From Symsagittifera roscoffensis (taxonomy: Eukaryota; Xenacoelomorpha; Acoela; Convolutidae), in assembly GCF_963678635.1 (NCBI RefSeq), contig NC_087065.1:29161254-29221253 (forward strand): DNA of 60,000 bases, written 5' to 3'. The notes beneath the pieces were generated by a model. The model saw nothing but the letters and a program-made list of their open reading frames with translations, was not told the DNA's origin and ran no database searches. The position numbers and the translations under genes are program-made. Below, piece by piece: positions 49,600 to 60,000 of the stretch. How positions within the stretch are numbered: the first letter of the stretch is position 1; each line of letters begins with the position of its first letter.

Positions 49600-50115
49600 G
49601 GGACGACGTGTCCAGCCTTCCTAAAAGAAATAAGGACGCTATTTCCCCGGATTCCAGGCTCAAACTGTTTTATATAAACTTTTAGCTTCCTGGTTATGTC
49701 CTGAATTGAATTTAGTTAACATCCAGACTCATTTTCATATAATGAGAAGCTAGGAGTTGAGGGAAAGGGTTGATCCATCTTCGATGGAGATGATGATTTT
49801 TATCTACTGAGCAAAAGCAATAGTAATATAATCAAAAGTAGTAGCCCTGTTTTTAGGAGTGACCTCGTGGTCTGGGGATACTGAGACCCAGCCATGAGCT
49901 CACTATTCTTGCATGTAATTAAGTTAATTCGAGTGTTTTGACCGACTAGAAGAAGCAGTAACGTTTTTGTCGACCCGATGTTAGAAAGACCATCAAAAAG
50001 AACTGGCTTTGAGAGAGATGGTGAAAAGCATGTAGAGCTGGGTTTAGACGCTAGCCAGTCATTTTAGAAACTAGCTTTATTTTCCGTCGATATGTACTTC
50101 CGGGCGAATGTTACA
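49600..50115 (+). repeat. Partial LTR of the second copy
   Basis: Complement of about 20497-21040: the phrases AATGAGAAGCTAGGAGTTGA, GGGTTGATCCATCTTCGATG and CTTCCGGGCGAATGTTACA all match. The outer (U3-side) part is missing or unrecognisable. It ends at 50115 with ...TTACA, directly before the primer site. Confidence 0.75.
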
Positions 50116-50129
50116 TAGATGTTTTTTTT

Positions 50130-50144
50130 TGGCGCTCCTGGGTG
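50130..50144 (+). promoter_or_regulatory. Primer binding site of the second copy
   Basis: TGGCGCTCCTGGGTG, 14 bases after the LTR end. The next bases (TTATTT) differ from the first copy, so the match to the tRNA is shorter. Confidence 0.65.
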
Positions 50145-53100
50145 TTATTTCTTTTTAACATCATGAACGGCAGAATCCGTTGATGAGTACTCCGCGCGGA
50201 GCGGATGCTCACGATAACGCCCCTAATAAGCCCCTACCAGCCGGGGAGTAAAGGTAGTTCGGAACGCGGAAGCCTTCCGGATTACCGTGAAGTGTTTTTT
50301 AACCTAGTTAACAACGAAAATTCACGTTCCAGGAAGGGTGGGGGGATTGGCCGTCCTCTCGATCCCTGAGAGGTCTATGATCCAAAACACTTAAAGATAT
50401 GCAAGAAATCAAACAAAAATAGTATAGTACCTAAGAAAAACAAAAAACATAAAAAATAACCAAAAAAAAACAAAAACAGTTAAAAGTATAAAAACATTAG
50501 AAATTATCCCCCAGACGAGATGTGATCTGACCCTCCCGTTTGCTGTTTTAAGATATATTGTTGTTACAGGCATTTATTTCAGTTAAGATCGTTACGATCA
50601 ATTGTGTGGCCCGTTTGTGTTGCTTGTACTGTAGGGTTAATTGAGTATTTAAGCACGTTAATGCTAATTTGCGCTCAATCCGGAATGGTCACGGGATTAG
50701 TGAAGAAGACTGATCCGACAAGCAGTTCAAGGAGCGACATGAAGGGGCTCAAGGACAACAACAATCGACTGTTGGGTATTGTTAAAAGTTTTGTATCCCT
50801 TTTGGTACAAAAAGTAAGATAATACTCTGTGGTGTGCTCGACAGTGACTGCACTGTAGTGACCCTTCAACGAACTGCGAATTTCCGAGTTAGGCACCATA
50901 ATTCGGAGATTGAGCAAACCGGATGGGTATAGTATTAGCAACTATATTAATACTCCAATACCGGTTTGCAGTGAAAAACACAGTAAGCAGACCGGTTTTT
51001 AGGGTCAAAATAGCGATATTTTGACCCCCCACAGATCCCAATTTTTGAGATATCGATATTTTTTGAAACAAAAAAAGCGCTAGAGTAGTGCATTACATCG
51101 TAACTGTACTAGTATAATAGGTAGAACCGGTTAAGTTTAGTTCGGAAGTCGTTGGAACTAATTTGGGTACCAAAAAACCGAATTTTCTTGACTTTTTGAA
51201 AAAACGAAACGCTGCAAAATATGAAACTTCTAGGACAGAAAAACTGTTGTTCGGACAACGTTCACAAGTGAATCGACAGGTTTTATAACCCGTTTGCCGA
51301 TAACCTTCCGGGTTACAGAAAAATCGAACTTAATGGCAAATTGGGGTCCAAATAGCATTGTTTTTGGCAAATTTTTTCAGCTGGAACGTTTTAGATTGGG
51401 TTTTATGCTTTGAACTAGAAGAATATAGGCCTTCTGAGCTCGGATCAATAATTTTTAGGTCAAAAAGAACAAAATTGCGAAAAAAGTTGCGGAACCTATA
51501 AGAGAGAAAATTTTTTGATCTTAGAAAGAAGACGTTTTGGTTAATATTTTTGGAACTACTGGACAGATCCAGTTGATCTTGGTACCATTAGATCAAAAAA
51601 ATTAGGTGAGCTTACTCAGAAAAATATCAATTATTCAAAAAGATAAACGTGAAAACTTTTTAAGATTGTTTTTAGCAAATTCACTAATTCGGTAATTCGG
51701 GAAGGTAGACCCTTCCTGTTTTCTAAATTTTTTTTTGGAAAGCCCTTACACCCCAACCAAAGGGTAGTAATGTTTGAATAAGGCAATTGTACGCTGTTCT
51801 AGAAGGAAAAGGAAGGCTAAGGGAATCAGAAAACCATAGTCAAGTCGAAACTAGGCTAGTGATAAGACCTTTCACAGTTAAGGTGAATTGTCAAATAAGA
51901 GGCTTAGCTTCAATCCGGAAGGATCTAGGGAAAGAAGATACACCCTTCTTAGTTAGTTCAAATAACATAATAGCATCGGAGAACGTATCCGGAAGGGTAT
52001 CGGGTGAAAATTTTGAAAGTCTCTGAGAAGCTATTTTTACAAACCCGGAGGGGTCCCAATCCGGAAGGGTCCCAATTTTGCCAATCCGGAGGGGTACTAT
52101 TTTTACCAATCCAGAAGGCTCCCAGTTTTGCCAAACCGGAGGGGTGCTTATTTTGCCAATCCGGAGGGGTCTTCTTTTTGTCAATCCGGAAGGGTCCCAA
52201 TTTTGCCAATCCGGAGGGGTCCCAATTTTGCCAATCCGGAAGGGTCCCAAATTTGCCAAACCGGAGGGGTCCCAATTTTGCCAATCCGGAGGGGTCCCAA
52301 TTTTCCCAATCTGGAGGGGTTCCAATTTTGCCGATCCGAAGGGGTCTTATTTTGCCAATCCGAAGGGGCACTGTTTTTGCCAATCCGGAGGGGTACTATT
52401 TTTGGCAATCCGGAGGTGTACTGTTTTTGCCAATCCAGCGAGGTACTGTTTTGTTAGGACTTAAGTAGACAGACGAAAAGTTAATAGTGAAAGGTATTAT
52501 GTTATTAAGAGACAGGCTAGGAACCATCGACTGCACTGGTAACTTGCCTTTTAATAAAAGACCAGACCAAAACAAAACAGGTCTAAACTCGGATATTCGC
52601 GACACTAAGTCTGAATTGAAAATAAGTTTGTAACTGATTTGTGTGGATTGAAATCCAAATCGTTTTTGGGAAAGTGATTGCCCTGAGGACTTTAGTTGGT
52701 CTAGCTCAGGCAATCCGAAGGCAGAGAGGTAACACAGGACTCGATGGGTGCAATAGACTCCCACTTGAGAAAATTACTGCCTTCAAGTTTTGTCTGTTTG
52801 GTGCAGCACCAAACAGGGAAAGCTCTCTCTTTGGAAACAAGTTCGACTATCACATTGCGACAGACTAAAGTACAAAACGCATAGGTTTTTCCTTGAAAAT
52901 ATTCTTATTTTTCATCATTTTGTTTTTAAATCAATAATAATTGTGCCTCATTGGGTAGTGAGAACACTATTTTTTTTAAAAATTTTGATATCATCAGACT
53001 GTGCTACCTTTATATCTTACAACTAATTATCAATTATTGAGAATAAATTGTATACACGCTGTACTGTGATAACATACAAGGATTCGTGGTCACTATTTAA

Positions 53101-53203
53101 GTGAAACTTTTGGAGTTTATTGTTTTGTGTTATTATTATCAGTAGTCAGACTAAAAGGACGCTAGCAATCAAATTGAGTGTATAGGCAGCAAGAAGTGAT
53201 AAA
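50145..53203 (+). other. Leader of the second copy
   Basis: Homologous to 44.5-47.5 kb in reverse. It keeps CCTTCCGGATT/CAGGAAGGG inverted pairs (for example 50270-50345) and contains the expanded minisatellite. No gene supported. Confidence 0.6.
52039..52450. repeat. 25 bp leader minisatellite, about 17 copies
   Basis: Units of the form AATCCGGAGGGGTCCCAATTTTGCC, some with GAAGGG for GAGGGG and TACTATTTTT for TCCCAATTTT. Because the array has few stop codons, several frames appear open on both strands, giving NPEG.Q.. and GPLRIGKI-type repeats. These are not real proteins. Confidence 0.9.
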
Positions 53204-53863
53204 TTGAAAATGAGTCTAGAAAAGTCAAGGATACCTAAACTAGGTGATAGCTCCAGGAAGTTCATACCAGAGAAACAGAGAAAAGCAATGTATGACCCTT
53301 TTGTGGAAAGTATCGCACGAACCCGGACCGACAAAGGGAAGAACGTTTCAGGCATAATGGTTGAAACCAGGAGTCAAAAGTCATCAGAAAGACAAAAGGC
53401 AAGGTTAGAGGTAGAGGTTCATTTGGACCCTGCCATGGATGAAAACCAGGAGGGACTTCGACCGGAAGGGAGAGGAAACAGAAGATTGGCGAGTAAATCT
53501 ACTCCGGTGGAACATTGCCAAGATTTTGCCACTTCCACCGGGACCCTGGAACGAGAAGAGATGTCGGAACTGTCCGAAATTTCTACTGATGTGGCGGTTA
53601 CAAGATCACCCACAGACAACACCATAATGGTTGGCATGACGGAGAAACCGGCAACGTCCTCATCGTTTTCAGAAAGAGTGAAGAACACTTTAGAAAACTT
53701 CTTTCCATTTACTATGGGAACGGGTACAGGCGATGAAGCAGAAAACCAGGAAGAAGAAGAAGACGATGACGGGCAAAATGACTTTGGGTCTCAAGTCAGC
53801 CTCAACAGCTCGACTCAGGAGAATGACGCATACACCGATAGAGAGACTGGTACCATGGTCTAA
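53204..53863 (+). CDS. Gag N-terminal region, second copy
   Basis: 219 codons, MSLEKSRIPKLGDSSRKFIP. About 70 percent identical by eye to 44542-43841, including VETRSQK, ATSTGTL and FGSQVSLNSSTQEN. It ends at TAA after GTMV, where the first copy continues for ~17 residues. Confidence 0.7.
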   Translation: MKMSLEKSRIPKLGDSSRKFIPEKQRKAMYDPFVESIARTRTDKGKNVSGIMVETRSQKSSERQKARLEVEVHLDPAMDENQEGLRPEGRGNRRLASKSTPVEHCQDFATSTGTLEREEMSELSEISTDVAVTRSPTDNTIMVGMTEKPATSSSFSERVKNTLENFFPFTMGTGTGDEAENQEEEEDDDGQNDFGSQVSLNSSTQENDAYTDRETGTMV

Positions 53864-54194
53864 TTTGGTGTGGTGAGGACAATAAGCCAGACCACAAACG
53901 GATCAGGCCATTCAGGAGACTTTGTGGATATGACGAACTCGAAGTGCGAACTGGGGAGAGTAGGAACACAAGTCTAAGCAACGCACTGGCGGATCCAGAG
54001 GTGGATAGTGAGAAGACTTCGAGGCAGAGAATCATATCCTGAATCTCGACTAGCACCAAGATACCTGGGATCGACAGGGTGACACCACCACTTGTGACGC
54101 CATTAGTGGAGTGGAAAATGGAGTATCAATTGAAGAAGCCTTGACTAACATAGTGTGCGGTATATGAGAACAGAATGAACAGATAGCCATAAGA

Positions 54195-54512
54195 ATGAGT
54201 GAACTAGAAAAGGCAGTCCACGTCGAGAGAGAAAGTATGCGGGAAGAGATTAACCGCAACAGACAAGAAGCTAGCAGAAGCGAAAAACGCTTGAAGGAGA
54301 GAACGGATGTACACTTAGGGAAGAACCTGTCGCGATTGACTAGAGAGGCTGAGCAAAGAGAGTTAAGATTGAGAGACGACATGGAGAAGGTGAGAATTCA
54401 TCAAGAGCAGACTCCTGGGACTCTTGACACGAAGATAGATGCGATGATGGACAGGCGAACTCAGGCTATCATGGATAGGTTGGATGAGCTACTAGGCAGC
54501 AGGAGTGGATAA
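54195..54512 (+). pseudogene. Gag coiled coil, second copy
   Basis: 105 codons, MSELEKAVHVERESMREEIN... matching the first copy's coiled coil. It is cut by TAA just after LLGSRSG. The preceding 53.9-54.19 kb carries the rest of this domain with frameshifts. Confidence 0.7.
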
Positions 54513-54557
54513 AAAAATGGGGAATCGAACTCGGGAGAACCAAGTAGGTAGCCGAGG

Positions 54558-55367
54558 GTGAACTTCAATGAGCAGCAGAACAAGAGAAGGACATATGATT
54601 CCACAAGAGGAAGGGGCAGTTCATCAGGCTATGCCACACGGGATAATAGAACACGGGTCCCAGACATCAGAGGAAGTTTAATTGTCAACCGACAGACCTC
54701 AAACGAACGACCGACGCAAGATACACATGCAACTGGGAGATGTGATTCCTGGAACAGGAGTCATGCGAGTCAAGGAAGAAACAATCCCAGTGACCAGAAC
54801 AGGAGGGAAAATCCGGAGCCCTTATCAGGGGGCAAAGATACTCAAGCGGGGCCTTTAAGAGACGCTGCATCAATCGCCACAGCCTTTGAACGTCTGAACA
54901 GGTCCTTGAAAACATTTCTTATGAGGTTATCCAGGACCAATGAACGCAGTGAAAAGTCCAGAAGGGTATTTAAGAAACCAAGATGCTATAAACAAGAACT
55001 TGATGGCTGTATTGATACCTGGATAGAGGTGATGAAACTGCATTTTGAAGAGGAGGACTTGTGAGAAAGACAAGAATGCAGTGCTCTTACCGGAAACCAG
55101 GAAGGGACAGCCCGGAACTGTGTGATGGCCAAAAAGCAATAACAGCGGGATACTGCTGAGAAAATCTTTGAAATCTTGTTAAACCGTTTTAGCTCAAGGG
55201 CGCAAGGACACCAAGCAATGATGCGCTTCGAGAAACGAAGACAACGTAAAGAGGAGACGATAGACAAGTTTTTAGATGATTTGGAGATGCTGAGAAGGCG
55301 TAGCCAACCAGATGAGTCGAACAGAAAGATGAACCTGGCAGTGGCCCGAGAGGTATGCTCTAAATAG
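54558..55367 (+). pseudogene. Gag capsid region, second copy
   Basis: 54558-55064 reads NFNEQQNKRRTYD...RNERSEKSRRVFKKPRCY...LHFEEEDL and stops at a TGA; the frame picks up again in 55065-55367 (FEKRRQRKEETIDKFLDDLE, SNRKMNLAVA). After NLAVA the sequence jumps to ARDALNRVQQEL-like text, so the two zinc knuckles are missing. Confidence 0.7.
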
Positions 55368-55383
55368 AGTCCATTAGGAACTG

Positions 55384-55910
55384 ATGAAGATTGAGATCGA
55401 ACAAAAGGTGAAGCTAGAGCTAGAGAATGAAAAAATACAGGAAAAGCTGAACGCCTCCGAGGCATCAGAAGTAGAAGAAACGAAAGCAACAAGCAGTTTG
55501 AGCATGAAACTAAACGTGATCTCTAGGCAAACGTTCGGTATGGTGCCGCAGGGAAGTAAAATACAACCGATAATCACGGTACCGGGAAACCAGGTAATCA
55601 GAAATCTGAGTTAACCATCAGAATTCACTTTGATGCATTTGGATACATATGCAGATTATCTGAGACTGGTGGAGCCACACTCTGAGTCAAGAGCCGTGCG
55701 AGCGCTACTAACAACGGGTGGCCCTCGAATAAAGAAACTTCACGACGCTACGTGGAAGTCTATGGACCAAATCAAGTGATGCTGAACGTGGACGGGATCA
55801 GTATCTACTCTAGGACCTACGTGACGACAGACAGTGACCAACTAGGGCAAATCTGTTTGGGTCAAGAAGAACATAAAGTCCGTAGGATAGGTCATGACGC
55901 CATGATGGAG
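55384..55910 (+). pseudogene. Gag tail and protease spacer, second copy
   Basis: Contains EIEQKVKLELENEKIQEKLN, LSMKLNVISRQTFGMVPQGS and, with frameshifts, the INVDGISIYSRTYVTTDSDQ-type stretch. Equivalent to 41.2-41.7 kb of the first copy. Confidence 0.6.
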
Positions 55911-56450
55911 CAATGATCGGTTCACATTGGATACGAAGCAGATGTGACTGCACATCTGCTCGACACCAACGGGAAGAAAATCGGAGTCACAGGGCTTCAG
56001 GACACAGGAGCGATAGTGAGCGTGATGCCAATAAAAACTTGGAAAGAATCGGCTTCACGAGGGAAGACCTAATTCTGACGAATCTCCGACTAGCGGCAGC
56101 CAATCGAGGAGCGATTTACGTAGCCCGAAGAACACCAATAAGATTCCTCCACATGGGAGGACGGGATCTTTGGGTGAGCTTTCTGGTGGTAGAGAATTTG
56201 GACGACTCCGATCAGTTCATCTCATCTTGGGCAGAGATTTTGTCAGGAATTTCGACGTGATGATTGACTTGAACAACAGTCTAATAGGGATTAGAAACCC
56301 GGACCGGAAGAATGTTAACAAATCAATTAATATAATAATAACAGATGAAAACAAGGTAGCAATCTTTTTAGATAGAAAGATAAAACTACAGCCGGGACAA
56401 GCTGTAGTAGCAATTTTTAGAATGGGAAATTTAAACTCGTTAAGTGATAG
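55911..56450 (+). pseudogene. Aspartic protease, second copy
   Basis: Includes GVTGLQDTGA (active site DTGA at ~55985-56010), the VSVMPIKTWK stretch and, one frame away, FTREDLILTNLRLAAANRGAI and MGGRDLWVSFLVVENLDDSD. This copy keeps the part lost from the first copy but is broken by frameshifts near 56.04 and 56.2 kb. Confidence 0.65.
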
Positions 56451-56894
56451 GGAGTTTTTAGACGATTTGGAGATGCTGAGAAGGCGTAGCCAACCAGATG
56501 AGTCGAACAGAAAGATGAACCTGGCAGTGGCCCCGAGAGGGATGCTCTAAATAGAGTCCAGCAGGAATTGGTGACGATTGAGATCGAACAAAAGGTGAAG
56601 CTCGAACTAGAGAATGAGAAAATTCAAGAAAAGCTAAACACCTTCGAGGCATCAGAACTCAAAGAAACGAAAGCACCAAGCGGTTTGAGCATGAAACTAA
56701 ACGTGATCTCTGGGCAGACGTTTGGCATGGTGTCTCGAGGCATCAGAAGTAGAAGAAACGAAAGCAACAAGCAGTTTGAGCATGAAACTAAACGTGATCT
56801 CTAGGCAAACGTTCGGTATGGTGCCGCAGGGAAGTAAAATACAACCGATAATCACGGTAGCAGGACACCAGGTAATCAGAATTCTGAGTGAACC
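56451..56894 (+). repeat. Duplicated gag segment inside the second copy
   Basis: Repeats 55.27-55.60 kb (FLDDLEMLRRRSQPDESNRK..., EIEQKVKLELENEK..., SMKLNVISGQTFGMV) between protease and RT, and then repeats its own last ~100 bases (from GAGGCATCAGAA near 56735). Both copies lack the zinc knuckles, so the knuckle deletion came first. Confidence 0.8.
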
Positions 56895-57510
56895 ATCAGA
56901 AATTGAACTAGAGGAAGGCGCCGATCCTCATAGGAAAGGCGCAAGACGAATGACACCACGTAAATCGTAAGCGTGCCGAGCGGAGATAGAAATGTTGCTC
57001 GAAAACGACATGATAGAACCCTCAAAATTGCCGTGGGCTTACGGGGTAGTCATGGCAAAAAAAGAAGGGGCCAGTTTTAGTTCTGTAACGACTTTCGCTA
57101 CTTGAACGCGGTGACAAAAAAAGACGCGTACCCGATACCGCGAATAGACGAAAGCCTCTCGAAACTTGGTGACGCCAAGTTCTTCACCACTCTGGACTTG
57201 GGATCGGCCTTCTGGCAGGTCCCTCTGCGGAAGAAGGACAGGGATAAGACCGGATTCGCATGTGAATTGGGGTTGTGCCATTGGAAGAGGATGCCCTTCG
57301 GCTTGTGCAACGCGACGGCCTCTTTTCAAAGACTGATGCCTCAGGCTTTGAACAGAGTGACGAAGAAGTACGGGAACCTGGTGATGTGTTATTTGGATGA
57401 CGTGGTCATAACAACACCCACCCTGGAAGACCACATTAATCGGCTAGAGGAGGTCTTTGGGTGCATAAAAAGAGCAGGCTTGAGATGTAAACCATCGAAG
57501 TGTGAGTAGT
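56895..57510 (+). pseudogene. Reverse transcriptase, second copy (with YLDD)
   Basis: IELEEGADPHRKGARRM (56901), then stops and a frame change to NAVTKKDAYPIPRIDESLSK, FFTTLDLGSAFWQVPLRKKD, MPFGLCNATASFQRLM, and MCYLDDVVITTPTLEDHINR (57102-57509). The catalytic aspartates of LDLGSA and YLDD are intact. It ends at the codon after KPSKCE, at the Polinton border. Confidence 0.8.
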
Positions 57511-57534
57511 AGATGTTGGAGGTAAAGTGGGGGC

Positions 57535-57985
57535 TGACCCACATATATTAAGATAGGGAATAGAGCATCCGGCCAGCAAGCTATGTATTAAGATTGGGTA
57601 TAGAGTCTACAGTGTATTAAGATAGGGAATACCGATGGTAAGCTTTTGTGGTTTGTGTGATGGTAAGATAATGGTAAGAAAAACGTAATTTTTTTGGTTT
57701 TTGTGTAAAAATGTCTAGTTTTTTCGCAAAAATGTTGGCACGTATTAAACAATTTGTAAAAATAAAAGGTTATTTACGTGTAGGTTATAAATTTGGAATT
57801 TTTTATGAAAAAAATTTTCAAAAAAAGTTGAAAACACGATAAGAACAACTATTATTTGACCCAATTTATTAGATAATCTTACTTTTTATCTAATTGAAAC
57901 GATAGTTTTCCTTTCTAAATAATTGAAAAAATGCTGAAACCTACAGAGACTTCGAAAAAATCAAATTTTTTGAGAGAAAAAAAAT
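57535..57985 (+). repeat. Polinton terminal inverted repeat
   Basis: Homologous to 8088-8900: TATTAAGATAGGGAATAG repeats at the tip, GATGGTAAG, GGTTTTTGTGTAAAAATGTC, TTACGTGTAGGTTAT, and CTGAAACCTACAGAGACTTCG. The partner TIR is outside the window. The two elements share the family but not close identity. Confidence 0.75.
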
Positions 57986-58269
57986 TAAATTACAAAAAAA
58001 GTATATAAATCACTGCATTGTATAACAAGTTTACCGCAAAATTTTACATTTTATTATCATAAAACCAATATAACACGACATCATGAATAATTTTATTACA
58101 ACAGATCAGTTCTTGTAAGTTCAATGGTTTTGTATGAATTCCATCATAATGTACTTGTCTTTTTGGATAAAAAAAATTAGTCCTCTCTTTGTCTGTTCAT
58201 ATGTGGCCACCATATGATTTATAGTTTTGAATCTTTTGTTAGTAGATGTAAGGTCAATTGCTACATCAA

Positions 58270-60000
58270 GCACTCTCCTCTATTTTGACATGGGACTATC
58301 TCCAGAATCTTCTAGAACCCGTTTATTTAATCCTTTACTGCTAAATTTGAACTTATCGGACTTGTTGTCATAGCAGCAATATGTCTTGCTAGACAAACAG
58401 AGCATTTCTGTACATCTAAATTCTTCTTTGAAAATCCCGGCTCACGTTTATCATACTTTTTATGCGTACTGCAACACGTTCGAGGGAAGAAATTAGATTT
58501 TGCATCCGCCTTGAAAGAGTCTCTGCAGTCATTTTCCCTCATTTTTTCCCAAGCAGCTCTCTTATCTGGTTTGATACAGTCGTTTAAATTTTCTTCAGCA
58601 AGAGCTAAGTAAAGCGAGTCTGTGTCCATTTCTCACTCTTCAAAGTTTTTGGACATCACAGAATTCGTCGAAGAAGTTATAGTAGAGCTCCAACATTCTC
58701 AGTTTTGCATTCTGAAGTATGAAAAAACCAACAATGATGGGTTCTCGGTGCTCAATGGTTGATTTCAACAACTCCACCTCATACAAGTCCTTCTCAACTG
58801 TGTTAGGTCTTTTAAACAGTGGTTCATTGATTGCCTTATGAGTTTTTTCATCGTTCAGATATTTTGTGATTGTATCTCTCGATCAATCCATGATCTGATA
58901 TCCATATGAGGAATTACCCAAAAGTTTCAATGCTTCTGCTACAACTCCTGACAAAAGGTTTTCATCTTCTTCTCTTCTAGCATCAACCACTGACTAAACG
59001 AAATTATTAAAGCCTTTCCGTCGAGTATACTGAACAAAACGGTAAATTTTGGTGCACTGCAAGCCAAGTTCCAAATAAAAGTTGTACAGAGGAGTTATTA
59101 TTGTTCCGTTTTCTAGCTTGAAACTAGATATCAGCATTCTCTGGAGATGCTTTAACATTTCGTTTTCGATTACATACTTTTTCATGTAGTCTCCAATACC
59201 AGTTCTTCCAACTTCAGTGTTTTTGAAAATTGGAGGAAAGTTGGCAAATTTTGATTTTAGCTCATCTGGAACATTTAAATCGCACTGAACGTAGCCAAAA
59301 AGAGATCCCTCTTTTATTTTTACTAGAAGGGAGTCTGTAGAAAAAAATCTTTTGTAGGGAAATTGGGTTCTGACGTGATTTTTGATCTTTTCATCGGTTT
59401 TGAAACTTTCCCACCAGTCACACTTCCACATTTCTTCAACTTTGTATCCTTTCTCTTTAATGTATTCTCGTAGCATATCATCCATCTCTCTCTTCTTGTT
59501 TCCTCACTCAAAATCCTGTTAAGGAGGGACGAGCTTGCTGACAGGAACCGAAGTGGTAGGTGCATCCCATTGCTTCAAACACTGTCTTACAATGATCACA
59601 ATAACCGTCCACATTAAAACTGTCGATTTTTTTCTGTTTTCCAGATGTGAAAAAACTCTCATTTTTACATGCTGGCCTTGTTTCCTGATAGAAAATTATG
59701 ACCATATTCTCATAAATGCGAGTTCGATTATGTCTAGCCTCGAACTTCTGCATATTAGTGTCAAACTCCCATCTCGTGTACAGTCCTATTGGCATATCTT
59801 GACACATTGAGAAAGGGTAAAGCTGGCTGGTATCAATTCCAACGATTGATTTAAGAACATTTAATGAACGTCTGATGTAAGTCTCAACAACTACTTCTTT
59901 TTGAGTGAAAACAATGGAAGGTCCACCAGTCATGTCCTCTCTAATTTTCTCACACAAATCTTTATAACTTGCGCAAAATGGATTAAAATTGTAGTTTGTG
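58270..60000 (-). pseudogene. Polinton DNA polymerase B, decayed, 5' part outside window
   Basis: Reading from 60000 leftwards: motif A region IDTSQLYPFSMCQDMPIGLY (59957-59508 frame), a Cys/His cluster YCDHCKTVFEAMGCTYHFGSC, then EMWKCDWWESFK and LFGYVQCDLNVP...FANFPPIFKNT (59485-58994). KLLGNSSYGYQ (motif B, 58898-58925) follows, broken three codons later by TGA at 58883-58885. Last comes MDTDSLYLALAEENL (motif C, DTDS, from 58629), with HKKYDKREPG downstream. All three polymerase motifs are visible but lie in different frames. This is the protein-primed PolB type of Polintons. The exonuclease domain lies beyond the window. Confidence 0.85.

Larger units (their letters stand above)
49600..57510 (+). 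mobile_element. Second, truncated copy of the giant Ty3-type element
   Basis: Partial LTR, primer site, leader, gag, protease and RT in + orientation, homologous to 39.6-48.0 kb of the first copy but clearly diverged. It ends within RT at ~57510, after PSKCE, at the border of a Polinton. Everything downstream (RNase H, integrase, SGNH region) is absent from the window. Gag is partly duplicated and the zinc knuckles are deleted. Confidence 0.85.
57526..60000. mobile_element. Polinton/Maverick, left part (continues past window)
   Basis: Starts with AGTGGGGGCTGACCC followed by the TATTAAGATAGGG TIR, then a DNA polymerase B gene reading toward this end. TIR plus PolB is the hallmark of Polintons. 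It interrupts the second Ty3-type copy inside RT, so it arrived later or marks a rearrangement. Confidence 0.75.

Noticed and set aside
51891-52468. Several long open frames on both strands with GPLRIGKI- or NPEGSQFC-type repeats
   Set aside because: They are all readings of one 25 bp non-coding minisatellite that lacks stop codons.

Overview
This window is eukaryotic DNA, most likely from an invertebrate animal. It is dominated by transposable elements: a Ty3-type (gypsy/mdg4) LTR retrotransposon pair, CR1/jockey-like LINE fragments and Polinton/Maverick-type DNA. It holds one convincing host gene, a single-exon SAM-domain protein of the C19orf47 family. Spacers are AT-rich, there are no bacterial-style operons or ribosome binding sites, and one zinc-finger exon ends in a good splice donor. 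I cannot name the species from the sequence.

Layout. 1-8 kb: old debris, comprising an AT-rich foldback, a retroelement integrase 3' end (1516-2508, + strand), decayed LINE reverse transcriptase (about 2740-4720), microsatellites and a ~160 bp tandem repeat. 8.09-16.48 kb: an 8.4 kb element with ~0.8-1.0 kb terminal inverted repeats (TIRs), an extra internal TIR, ~300 bp tandem repeats, one ORF broken by a single stop and a C2H2 zinc-finger exon. Its TIR is homologous to the start of the Polinton at 57.5 kb. 16.5-18.1 kb: mostly empty, with a poly-C tract, a duplicated hairpin and a possible tRNA-derived SINE. 18.18-20.13 kb (-): the SAM-domain gene. 20.497-48.431 kb (-): a 27.9 kb LTR retrotransposon with ~0.92 kb LTRs, polypurine tract and primer binding site.

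The giant element reads, in its own 5'->3' order (right to left): LTR; PBS; ~3 kb leader full of CCGGAGGGG-type repeats; gag with two CCHC knuckles; protease; RT; RNase H; linker; integrase; a TARG1-like macrodomain. After that comes ~8.6 kb of extra coding sequence that starts with a coiled-coil/SGNH-hydrolase protein and continues through further stretches that I cannot assign. A 2.04 kb pol segment is tandemly triplicated. The copy is dead: the YLDD motif of RT is deleted, most of the protease is replaced by a 21 bp repeat, integrase has an internal deletion, and many stops and frameshifts are present.

48.4-49.1 kb is an unassigned spacer. 49.15-57.5 kb (+) is a second, diverged and rearranged copy of the same family lying head to head with the first. 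It has a partial LTR, PBS, an expanded leader minisatellite, gag, protease and RT with an intact YLDD, and it stops abruptly at ~57.51 kb where a Polinton begins. 57.53-60.0 kb is that Polinton: a TIR followed by a decayed protein-primed-type DNA polymerase B on the minus strand, which runs off the window.
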